From Pipra filicauda (Eukaryota > Chordata > Aves > Passeriformes > Pipridae), in contig NW_024104524.1 of the NCBI RefSeq assembly GCF_003945595.2, positions 186,001 through 250,000 on the forward strand: a DNA stretch of 64,000 nt. The letters run 5' to 3'. Both the position numbers and the translations under genes were made by a program. Within the stretch, counting starts at the first letter, position 1, and each line of letters opens with the position of its first letter. The notes beneath the pieces were generated by a model, which was not told where the DNA came from, ran no database searches, and worked only from the letters and a program-made list of their open reading frames with translations. Shown piece by piece: positions 24,138 to 34,347 of the stretch.

Positions 24138-24195
24138 ACCAACTCATTGGATTCAATGGAGTTTATTTATATTTTATGAAGGTGAATGAAAGTGC
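24138..24195. repeat. Possible fossil of a palindromic amniote repeat
   Basis: AACTCATTGGATTCAATGGA, then GTTTATTTATATTTTATGAA, then GGTGAATGAAAG resembles a dispersed sauropsid repeat. That repeat has a near-palindromic core like CTCCATTGACTTCAATGGAG followed by a TTTACACYGGTG-like arm. The resemblance is from memory of the pattern and is only moderate. I do not assign a family name. A related, clearer match is at 37405-37478. Confidence 0.35.
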
Positions 24196-27100
24196 TCTGG
24201 AATAGGAAACAAGAGCACACCACAGGAGGAAGGCAAACCTGGCAGAGGTCTTTGTGCTGCCTCATGGCCTTGATCCAAATTTCCTAGTGCCCTGGCTCCT
24301 CCTGTGCTATTTGGTGATGAGTAGACCTTTTTCCCCTTTATGGACCTCCCCAGCAGTTTTCAGTGCCTTTCTCCAGTTGTGTTTCCACAAGGTCCAGTTC
24401 AGACACATCGCTTTTTCCACTGCTGCTTGTGTAAAGCTTTCCAATGGCTTCATCAGGCTCTGAGATAGGCTCTTTGAGCATGGTACCACTCATTTTTCAA
24501 TCAGTAGCAATTCTGTCTTTCATTTCTGTGATTCAGAAAATAAAGCCCAAAAAGAAGAAGTGGCCAGAGTATATTGAATGCAGAACCATCTTTTTAGTGC
24601 TCTTACTTATTCATTACAGTAAACAATGCCATTTAATATAATTTCCAAATCTCAATTTAAGGGGGAAAAATCGTCTCATTTAGCTGTTACTCTCCCTCAC
24701 AATGGAAAGCTGCCTCAGAGCATGCTACATTTCAGAGGAGCCTGTAAGATTTTGTTTTAATGTGAAGCTAAATGAAATGTTTAAATTTAAAATCAACAAC
24801 AGAACATGTTCAAAGGGCTATATTTATAGGTTTTAAGTGAAAAATGCTCTGGCAGCGCTTTTAAATAATGCTGGCAAGCAAAGGAGGAAAGAACACCACT
24901 TACTGATTCTTTGCATGGCTTAGTCCACAGCCTCAGCCAAGGCTCATGTATAATGTGAGTTGTTGGCTGTGATACTTTGGTTGTAGTGCTAGTGGAATTC
25001 ACTGTAGGCAAAGGCTCGTGATGCTAAACAAAGTGGACAAAAGGCTTTTATAGAATAATAAAAATAACAAGTCTCCATTTATGACTTAAAGTTAAATGTC
25101 CTCAGTGAAGACATTACTCAGTAAATAACTCTGGGGGAAAACCTGTAAAATATAAATGCCCTGGCAAGATGGGGAAAGCACTGCGTGTGATAGAAATGCT
25201 TAAAATCAAAAAAGGTGAAAAAGGACATTGTGTCTTGCTCGAAGCTCAGAGCTCTTTGCTGAATTACTTCGCTTGAAGCTCTCAGTTTTAGTTCAGCTCA
25301 TGTATCCAGGGAAGCAGGGTCCCAGTTTCAAGTCTGCTGAAACTGTGTCGGTCTTTTATGTTCAGCTAAAATAATATGGGGCTTGTGTTTCTGAGGTGAA
25401 TGTGCAGAAAATTGTTCAGAATTAGAAACAAATATAGACAGACTGTGGGCAAAGGAGCAGAAAGAAAACAGAGAATGAGAAATTAAGGACAGAAACTGTT
25501 CAGTGCAACCTGATTTTTTAGTGGTCTTCCAAGTTTAGTGAGGAACACTGCCAGAAGGCTCAGGTTGAGGCAAAGCTGAGGGTGAAAGATCTGATGCTCA
25601 AATGAATCCTGGTAGGGCAAGTACCTGCTACCAGTTGAACAGGGCTATACCAGGCTTTGTGTATGTGATCAGAGGGGTCAGTTGGCCAACAAGCATTTGT
25701 AGCTATACTGTATTTCCTACAGCCATTTGTATTCTGTGTCCCTGTTTTATACTAGAGTACAAAAGAGAAGACAGTACAAAGAAGTTTATGTGAATGTTTT
25801 AATCTGAGTGAAGTGATGAGCTGACACAGAGTTAAGTATCGTCATTACTAAAAGAGGCCAAAGTATGGAAAATATTTGGGACAAGATTTGAAAGCATTTA
25901 TGTTTTGCAAAAATTAGAGTGAGTCCAGTTTGCTTTTTATCATTATTCAGGATTTATCATTATATATAGGATTTTTTATCATTATTATCTTTTTTACCAG
26001 AGTTTTTATCAAAAACCTTCACCGACAAGCAGTTAGGATTCTTTTAGTGACCACCGCAAATTAACTTTTGTGAAATAATGCTAAAACTTAAAAGTGAATG
26101 AAACAACATGGGAAAATATGGGTGGGGAAAAAAGAAGTTTTGATGATATTATCATTCTTTAAGTAATAGGGATTTTGCTTTTTTACGAAATGGAAATGAA
26201 AAATTACGTTGGTGAGATCAGTCTGTAGTCACTTTTCAGTGCTTCATTCTTTTTCCATGGTGATGACTAAAGATATAACATCTTTATCTTCCCTTTAATC
26301 ATGAGATCTCCAGGTTTACAGTTTATGTCACCTAGCATTATTCTCTATAGCACAAGGTTTGTTCATTGTCTGCTTTAGTTGTAAAGAAAAGGTTTTACCA
26401 GAAGAAAAGAGTTGACATGAGTACACACCTGATTCTCAGTCTACCAGAACTCGCTTTTTCAGAACCATATATTCAATTCTGTAAAATGCTGCATGTCCCA
26501 CTTCTGCCTCACTGAGAGGAGCTTTAATGTCACCTCCAGTGATAGAATCAGTATAAACCATCAAACCGGCCACAAAGGCCCAGTACTGAGATTTAGGTCT
26601 CCCTTTTTGGGATTAGGTTGGGAAGGTGATTTTACCTCTACAAACACATTTAAGAGTTTGAAACAATTCTCTTTTCAAACTCTGTGTGTAGGTGTGTGAT
26701 GGAGAGGATAAGGGAATAAACCCCCTATTTCTATTATGGTAGTTACATTCCGTAACATTCTATTAAAAAAGAAACCAAATATATTGATCCTTGCAATAAG
26801 TGTTTCGTTTTTAAACTAAAAATTGGTCTCCAGGCATCAGGAATTCCCCCATGAATATGGGATCTACACAGTGATGTTTCTGGTTGCATTCCCCACAGAA
26901 TACAGGATGTAGTAACTGACGTTCCCAGTTACCAGACTTTGGAAACTTGGGACTCTGGGACCCCTAACTCTATAACCAACCTGCCAGGAAAGGAGAAGAC
27001 AGCTGGTTTTAGAAAGATGGCAGAAAGGAACTAAGTCAAATTTTGTTGGAGTTATAATATTCCCACAAATTCGGATGAGCTGGAGAAAAGTTCTGATGGG

Positions 27101-27354
27101 AATGCATCCCTGAGGCCCTGGAAGGGAGGCTGGGTGGCCCAGGGCAGGTCAACATGGACCCACCCTCTGTGATACATTTCATCCTCCCCCACAGCGTGGA
27201 TTGGTGATGTAGGTGCCTAAGCTGCAGCTGCACCAAGTCCATCTCATTCTGAGCACAACTCAGTAAGTCTGACATTGATGAAGACATGCCCTTAAGGACC
27301 ATTTTTCAGAGGTGCTACTGAGCGCTGGCATTTTCCCCTGCCAGCTGTTGAGAA
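24196..27354. other. Unique AT-rich DNA
   Basis: No gene is recognised. A CTATATTTATAG word near 24817 is close to, but not, the MEF2 consensus. The 11-mer repeat at 25936-25985 is listed separately. Confidence 0.5.
25936..25985. repeat. Three spaced copies of TTTATCATTAT
   Basis: The 11-mer TTTATCATTAT occurs exactly at 25936-25946, 25953-25963 and 25975-25985. A further TTTTTATC follows at about 26003. The spacings (17 and 22 bp) differ, so this is a decayed tandem array or a cluster of GATA-type sites (TTATC is the reverse complement of GATAA). Confidence 0.8.
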
Positions 27355-27445
27355 TTTTTCCAAGCTGCATGCAAAAATTCATTAGGGAAACGTATTTATT
27401 AGATTAATGGGGAGATTAATCTCTAATTAAAGATTACATTTCTTT
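27355..27445. promoter_or_regulatory. Dense homeodomain-site cluster
   Basis: Within about 36 bp there are AGATTAATGG (27401-27410), the 12-bp perfect palindrome GAGATTAATCTC (27412-27423), TAATTA (27424-27429) and AGATTA (27431-27436). GATTA/TAATC is the core of bicoid-class factors (OTX, PITX, GSC), and TAATTA is that of Antp/LIM/paired-class factors. TGCATGCA just upstream (27367-27374) is a further dyad. The motif density is seen directly; enhancer function is inference. Confidence 0.4.
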
Positions 27446-29457
27446 CCTCTAAGAGCAGCCTCATTCAACCTCTCTCTCTGGTACTGTTTCATGAACCTTT
27501 TCTCATCTGCTTTCTCAGTGTTATTTTCTCTGTGTAACTGCTGGCAGCAGTAACTCCAATGTACACACAGTGTGTCACAGATTCTACACCCCCAGCATTA
27601 GGGCAAGACCAGAGCCTGCCATAACCTGATATATCTGAAATTAATTAGATCATGCTGAAGCTGAAGCCTATGACGAAGTTTAGAGGTAATAAACCAATCT
27701 TCTCTCTGTCCAAAGAGAGGTACTGGCCACGGTTCATCAGTACAGGCCTCTATTACTACATGCAATTTGGGTTTCAAAAGCAGGAAGAGTAAAACCAGAA
27801 GACTCCAAATGAATAAATACCCAGTCAAGAGACAAGAGCAGAGAAATACAGAAATGACACAAGGAAAGTGTTATTCAGAAGCATGGCTGCTGAAAGGGGA
27901 GGGTCGTGTAGGAGATGATGGTATCTGCTTCTGTCATTCACATTACAGTACTGTAACCCACAGGGATGGTGTTTAATTTGAAGATCACCTTCACTAAACC
28001 ATTTCATACAGAATATGTCACAAGGTGAGTTGAACAGCTAGACATATAATCAGACAGAATGGCACACTAAAATAATTAAATACAGGCAGCCCCAGGATGC
28101 TCCCTGCTCAATGTAGAATGTTAATTGGTATTAGAATACCACACGGTGTGTGTTGAAGAAAGACAGTGTAACTAATGTACCTGTGTGTTGTGTATAATAA
28201 TACAGCATGAGACCTTGAGGGCACATCTTCCCCTGAGGATTTGACACTGCCAACAGCTGATACCAATAACAACAAAGGAATGAATTTCCCCTGATATTTT
28301 CCTGACATATTCTATCCCAACTCCTGCTTCAGTGCAGTCTGTGAAAAGCTTTAAGACTGATATGTTGCACTGGAATTAAATGCAACTTATAAAGTACATA
28401 TATCCTCTTTTCAGTAGCAAAACCACAGCAGATAGAATTGTGATACCAGGCTTTGTAAATCCCTGGCTGCTTGCTTTCATCTAGTTGATTTGCAAAATTT
28501 TAACAAACTTTTCTGTATGAAAAATATTTTTTCTAATATGATTTTATGATGTTTATGTTTTTAACAGCTGCAGTTTTCTGACTTCAAAGTTCATGGAGGA
28601 AAACTTGTGTTGAGTTAGAAAAACTGTTGAAGTCTTCTTTTAAAATAAATTGATGAATACATCAATTTTCACATTCTTATCTCAGAATAGCTTAATGACA
28701 AGCCCTGTATTTATTTTTTGTTTTCAGTATACTTAACCCGTAACTATTAAAATATATTGAGGTAAGAGATATTTCATACATATTCAATACGAGACAAAAT
28801 ACTTTAACCAGATTGCAGAAAACATCTACATCAAAAGTATGGGATATGAAAAGCACTCCTAAAACAAACAACCTCCTACCCACAAAAAACAAAACCAAAA
28901 ATGAAAGACTAGTTGCAGTACTAGTATGCTCACAAGGAAATATTGTGGTTTGAGCAGTGGTTATACATGCTGGATGGTGTTACCCCTCCTCTTGACAAAC
29001 AGTATTCCACTGTACTTTAACTGGAAAAAAGGATCATTTATGAGGTAGAGCTCTGGGTAAAAAAAGGTGTCCATATATATATATTTGCAATATACTCTTT
29101 AAAAAAAAAAAAGGTATCTTAAAATTGGTTTTCTTATTCCATAAAAAATCTGTTCTGAGTATGACATCTATGAATACAGTAAAATAATTCTTTTCATTCA
29201 TAGGCACATTACATCTGAAATAGTGTTCTTCTGCAGAACGACTTTTGCTCTGTCCTCCTCCTAGAAGATTTTCAATGAGTGACTAGAAATCCATTTTGCA
29301 TCCCTAAGATTCATTTCATTTGACAATAAGGACAGTTGTTTTGCTACTCCTACTTGTAGGAGGAAAGGCAAATGAGATAAAATAGTACCATACATACAGA
29401 AGACAATTAACTACAGTATTCCCAGGTTGGATTTCAAAATTATTCTATGGCACACTC
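27446..29457. other. Unique AT-rich DNA, nothing recognised
   Basis: No gene or interspersed repeat is visible. There is a short (AT)n near 29074-29084 and a run of 12 A at 29101-29112. Confidence 0.5.
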
Positions 29458-30115
29458 AATCACAGAACAGCTGAGCTAGTCAGGGACCTCTGGAGATCAT
29501 CTAGTCCAAGAGCCCTCCTAAAAACAGAGACCACTTGGTCGGGTTGCCCTGGACCACTTCCAGTCAGGTTTTGAATATCTCCAGGGAGAGGGACTCCACA
29601 ACCTCTCTAGGCAACCTGTGCCAACGTTTGACCTTTTTTTTTTAATGGAATTTAAATGGAATTTCACATGTTTCAGTTTGTGCCCATTGTTACACTAGAT
29701 ACCACTCAGAAAAGGCTGTTTTCCTCTTCTTTAAATCCTTCCACTGGTATTTATACACATGAATTAGATCTCCCAGGACTCTTCATCAGTCTAAAGGGTC
29801 CCAGCTCCTTCAGCCTCTCCTCACTGACAGATGTGCCAGTCCCTTGGTCACTTTTGTGGCCCTTTACCAGACTCGCTCCAGTCTGTTCCTGCCTCTCTTG
29901 TCCTGGAGAGCCCAGAACTGGACCTGGCACTCCAGATGTGTCTCACCAGAGCTGAGCAGAGAAGAAGAAATACCTTCCCTATCCTGCAGGCAATGCTATG
30001 CCTAAAGTAGCCCAGGAGGCTGTCGGTCCTTTTTGCCCCCAGGGCCTTTTCTCCAAAGCCACTTTGCAGCTAATTGGCCTCAGCCCATGCAGGTGAGCAG
30101 GGTTATTTCCCGGAG
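29458..30115 (-). mobile_element. CR1 LINE, longest copy here, minus strand
   Basis: This is about 660 bp of CR1 in reverse orientation. On the + strand it begins with the reversed tail (AATCACAGAACAGCTGAG) and the box CTCTGGAGATCATCTAGTCC. It continues through the reversed ORF2 C-terminal region ('CACAACCTCTCTAGGCAACC', 'TTTCAGTTTGTGCCCATTG', 'CCTTCAGCCTCTCCTCACTG', 'GGAGAGCCCAGAACTGGAC', 'CCAGATGTGTCTCACCAGAG') and fades near GCAGGGTTATTTC at about 30105-30115. At 29645-29664 a 12-bp piece, ATGGAATTTAA, is duplicated just after a T-run, a small private slippage. The frame is broken by indels. The left edge is clear; the right edge is approximate. Confidence 0.95.
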
Positions 30116-31020
30116 TGGAATTAATCTTTGGAAAAGTCCATCTTTTCTCCTTTAGACTACTCAGATAGAAGAAGGTGTCCAGACCACCTATTGCAGGTAT
30201 CTGTCTCTAACCCTGAAATTAAGAGTATGGTCATCCTATGCTGCTTCTTTGGACAGAGCCGCATAGAACCAGACATACTGTACCAAAGGGTGAGACTGGG
30301 GGCCTCAGGGGAGTAGAGATGTTGCACAGATGCAAGGCAAACACAGTTCTTGAAGCTGAGCCTCTATGGAACAGTATTCATTCACAGACACTCTGGAAGT
30401 AACAGGGATTCCCTTCTACCAAGAGGAATCTCCAACCTTTCCTTTCTCTCTCAATCCCATCTGAGGACAGTGGCTGACTGTGGATCACAATTACTGAGCT
30501 CAGACATGTAAAAGTAGTGTAACACAACAGAAATTAGCTGTCAGGTCCAGGGAACATATGGTCATTGACTTACTTATTTTTTCAGAGACTAGTTTTGGGT
30601 TTGTTTTGCCTACTTTTATTGTTAATTTTTCTGAATTCTTCTGCCAACAGTGAAACAAATTTGGTATTATGAGATCTATTTAGCAGCATCACAATTGATG
30701 GTGTACTGGTGAATAATTTAGTTTAAAAGCCATATTACTATTTCCTGTACTACAGTTAAAGACAGCAAGGGTCTTTAAATTAACCTTGTGTTTTGAAAGA
30801 CCTTCATAAATTAGTCCCATAACAGATATGTCAACAATTTTTCAGATTGTTATCAGACAGTTATGAAACTGAACTTCTATTGCAGTGAGTTCCAGCTACA
30901 GTGATTGGGAAGATGGGTTTTTTAAGCTAAAAATGGAAATTCTTTGAGCTTGCCTCCTGCAGTTTAACACCATGTGCAATTAATTTCCTCTAATTCTCTT
31001 TGAATGGTTCGCTTATCCAT
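30116..31020. other. Unique DNA, nothing recognised
   Basis: No gene or known repeat is visible between the CR1 copy and the purine-rich microsatellite. Confidence 0.5.
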
Positions 31021-31110
31021 GAAAGAAAGAAAGAAAGAAAGAAAGGAAGAGAAAAGAGGTTCAGAGAGGAGAGGTTCAGAGAGGTTCGGAGAGGTTCGGA
31101 GAGGAGAGGT
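31021..31110. repeat. Purine-rich compound microsatellite: (GAAA)n then (GAGGTTCRGA)n
   Basis: GAAA is repeated about six times (31021-31044), passes through GGAAGAGAAAAGA, and then a decamer-type array follows: GAGGTTCAGA, GAGGAGAGGTTCAGA, GAGGTTCAGA-like, GAGGTTCGGA, GAGGTTCGGA, GAGGAGAGGT. The tract is nearly all purine on the + strand apart from the TTC of each unit. Long polypurine tracts can form triplex DNA; here the TTC interruptions weaken that. Confidence 0.92.
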
Positions 31111-31567
31111 CCCCTTGAATGACTTCAAAGAAGAAATATTTTGCTGTCTTTAAAAACAAAAAGTCTTCAAAGGTCTGGCAAGTGTCACTTCCCATGTAAG
31201 GAGTTTCCTCAGACCAAGGCAAGAGCTCTCTGCTCAGAGGTCTTGCAGGCTTGAGTGGAAAACTCTTAAGTACCAAAATACTCAAATATATTATGATGCC
31301 TACTTCCCACCAGTATCAAGGAGAGCCTGGTACACACAGGAAGGATAATCTAGATTAAAAACAGCTGATACCACCTCCAGTACTCTCTTCAGTAGTATCC
31401 ATTACCAACAAGCCAATTTGCCTGAGCTGCAGAGGAGTCTGGCCTACTTTAAAGAGACTGACCTTTAATTTAAGCACCGGTGGTTTTGGCTGTTACAAGT
31501 CCCACATTTGTTCCTTACAGGTGGCAAAAATAATGGTAGTTCAAAATAAATTAATTCTGGCACTTTG
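31111..31567. other. Unique DNA, nothing recognised
   Basis: This is ordinary sequence with no visible gene or repeat. Confidence 0.5.
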
Positions 31568-31680
31568 AGCAACCCAATTTAGTGGAAGTTGTCCCTGTCC
31601 ATGGCGGGGGAGCTGGGACTAGGTCAGCCTTAAGGTCCCTTCCAATGGAAACCATTCTATGGTTTCTATGATTTCTATGA
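31568..31680 (+). mobile_element. CR1 LINE, short 3' end
   Basis: This is the last 110 bases or so of a CR1: GCAACC, then a GTCCCTGTCCATGGCGGGG block, GGGACTAGGTCAGCC, the box TTAAGGTCCCTTCCAATGG, and a tail of ATTCTATGGTTTCTATGATT with further TTCTATGA. The tail carries extra T in each unit. Its 3' class (TTTAAGGTCCCTTCC, then CATTCTATGA) is shared with the copy at 49949. No coding sequence remains. Confidence 0.9.
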
Positions 31681-32300
31681 ACATTCTTCATTGCAAACTT
31701 GTGACATCTCTCATTTTCATATCCTGACTGCTAAAGCATTTTCAGCTGGCAAATGCTGGTAGCAGCTAGAAAAAGCAAATGCTGACTGAAAGGCCTTGCA
31801 CTATAGGAACAAGGAGAACAGATACAAGTATGTTCATTCTAACAAATAACAATTATTGTTTTAAACTCTTTATTTACTGAATAAAATAGCAATGCCCAAC
31901 AGGCATTTTAGGAACTGGCAACAATAGTTATAATCTGCTTCCCAATACTCAGAACAACTTGTATTCTCATTGAAACAATAACAATTTTCATAATGGATAG
32001 GCCTGTCGAGTAGAAAGGAAAAGAATAATTCAAATAATGAGGATTACAATATGCGTCAGTTATGCACAGACAATGTTGCATACATAAATTCTCTTCCAGT
32101 CTGTTCACAGCTATTCCCTTTGGTGTTATAATTTCATGATAAATTCTGTTTACATTCTCTTGCTTGAAATCCTTTTATTGAAAAGTCCCAAAATACAATA
32201 CAATGCATTTTTGAGATCCTCAGTAAGAAAAAGATTGTGGCAGATTCTTTACTCTAGCATGTTTACTAGGCGAAACACCAGGAAACCACTAACAGTTTTG
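31681..32300. other. Unique AT-rich DNA, nothing recognised
   Basis: About 0.6 kb separates two CR1 copies of the same orientation but different 3' class, so they are separate insertions and not one broken element. No gene is visible. Confidence 0.5.
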
Positions 32301-32643
32301 CAGATCTCATTGCTCTCCACAGCAGAGGAAGCAATGAGGGACTTACCAATCTCTTCTCCCTGGTATCCAGTGACAAGACATGTGGGAATGGCTCAAAACT
32401 GCACTAAGAAAGGTTTAGCCTGGACAGTATGAAGCCTTTCTTTACTGAGAGGGTGATCAAACACTGGAACATTACTTCCTAGGGAGGTGCTGATGTCCCA
32501 GTGCTTAAGAGTCATTTGGACAAAGTCTTTATCAACATGCTTTACCTTTTGGTCATCGCTGAGCTGGTGAGGCAGTGGGGCTAGGTGGTTGTTGTAGGTC
32601 TCTTCCAACTAAATTAGGCTATTCTTTTTTATTCTATTCTATT
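32301..32643 (+). mobile_element. CR1 LINE, 3' fragment, diverged
   Basis: The copy begins with CAGATCTCATTGCTCTCCAC and continues through TCTCTTCTCCCTGGTATCCA, AAGGTTTAGCCTGGACAGTA, a CACTGGAACATTACTTCCTA block (the changed W-N-x-L-P region) and AGGTCTCTTCCAACTAAATT. The tail has decayed to TATTCTTTTTTATTCTATTC. The tail is (TTCTA)-like where ATTCTRTG is expected. Several coding differences and small indels show that ORF2 is dead. The 3' end groups with 4694 and 9712. Confidence 0.93.
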
Positions 32644-34307
32644 GAATGTTTCATGCAGTAGGCACAGATACTTATAAGAAGAGAAAATCTGCTTCTCAGT
32701 CACTTTGCAACAACGATAGAAAAGAAGGGCATTTTTGGTACACGTGTATTGTCTCGGCTAAGTTACCACACCAAGGAATAATGTGCAACTTCCCATCCAA
32801 CATCTGACTCCATTCTCCATGTCTTAGTCCAAGTCAGGGCTGACTTAGAGATGCTTAAGTGCAGGACTTACCAATCACGTACACTTACAACATTGCTGGA
32901 TACTTTGTGTTATCTAACACAGGTCCTTCTGAAGAGCAGCCAGCCTACTCGACTGGAAATTTCCATGCCTGAAGTGACAGTAATTCTCTCTGTTTGAACA
33001 CTCCAGATCTGCTCCAACAGAACAACCACAGGAAACTGTTTTCAGTTCACCTCCAAAATGTTGACTGATCCTGCCTGCCTAGGATATACTCTGGATATTG
33101 CTGAGCACAATTTATTGGCTGATTTATTAACAATTCACATTTTATGGGAGAGAGTGAGAGAATGAGCACTCATAGGCAAGAGGCACAATACTCTCCAAAG
33201 AGATTTAAAACTCAAAGCTCATGAAAGGGATGCACATAGCTGTGCACATCAGTTACACTACTCGTCAATCAGACCCAAAGCCAAGATTGTCATCCAGATG
33301 ACTTCATCTATACAAATTTATTTTAGGAAAAAAAAACCCAAACATGATCTTCACTGAAGAAAGTGAGTCTGTTTGTCTTTAAATTGAACGTAACATAAAA
33401 ATCTGAGACATCTTTCAGTTATGAGAATAAAAACATACAGAAATAAAAATGGCCAAGGATCAGATGAAAGACCTTATTTCAACATCAAATACTTTACTGT
33501 ACTGTGGGTACATTGTTTGAAGAGCCAAGGTGTTAACTTCAAGCCCATATATATTTAGTTTAGAATTTACTTATATGTAGATGTTATGCACAGATCTTTG
33601 AAAGAAAGTACAACAGATTTTGCTCTGAAATGTGAATAAATTACTTAAAATACATTACCTCAGTGTGCTAGATATTTTTTAATCTACAAGTAGGGTTTTT
33701 TTACCCTTGCCCTCAGCCACAAGGTCAATGGTGGTTTTTTTCATCAAACAGGTAATACATAGGAAAAGGGAACAGTGAACTATATGTGCAGTGAAATATT
33801 TAGCCAAAGGAACATTATGCTAGATTACTTACGGTTAGAAAATAATAAAAATATAAAAACATCCCCTAAAGAAAATTCCAATGTGTTGCAAAAATATGTT
33901 GTGCTCCTTCCTTTGCTTTCTCCTTCACTATTCTGATCTCTAATATGCCCTTAAAATATTTAGAAGTTCTTCCCTGAAGGATTTTCTGGCTTCTCTAACT
34001 TTCATAACTCTTAAAAATTGGGAACTTTCTCCTGCTATTTAACAGCATCATATAAAAGAGCATAAGCGTTTCAGCTGTCACTAGTAGTTACATCAGGCTC
34101 TGTATGATTCATGCATTATGTTCATTCCTTTTATTTATTCTAAAAAGACATTTACAGAGTCTGAAGGAGGTGATTTCACTTACCTTATCTTTGCTCCCTC
34201 TAGTTAGTAACCCGGTAGGTAAAAGAGTCACTGTTCTGACAGAGATGAGAATCAATTTGAAGCTGAATTTTACAACATGTAAAACTGATGAAAATCTACA
34301 CACAGAG
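32644..34307. other. Unique AT-rich DNA, nothing recognised
   Basis: No gene or known repeat is visible. A short A8 run (about 33329-33336) and several short T-runs are the only low-complexity features. Confidence 0.5.
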
Positions 34308-34347
34308 GTGTTGCTCAGTGGCGGTGTTGCTCAGTGGCAGTGTTGCA
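34308..34347. repeat. 16-bp tandem repeat, about 2.5 copies
   Basis: GTGTTGCTCAGTGGCG is at 34308-34323, GTGTTGCTCAGTGGCA at 34324-34339, and a partial third copy, GTGTTGCA, at 34340-34347. It is a slippage-type minisatellite seed. Confidence 0.93.
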
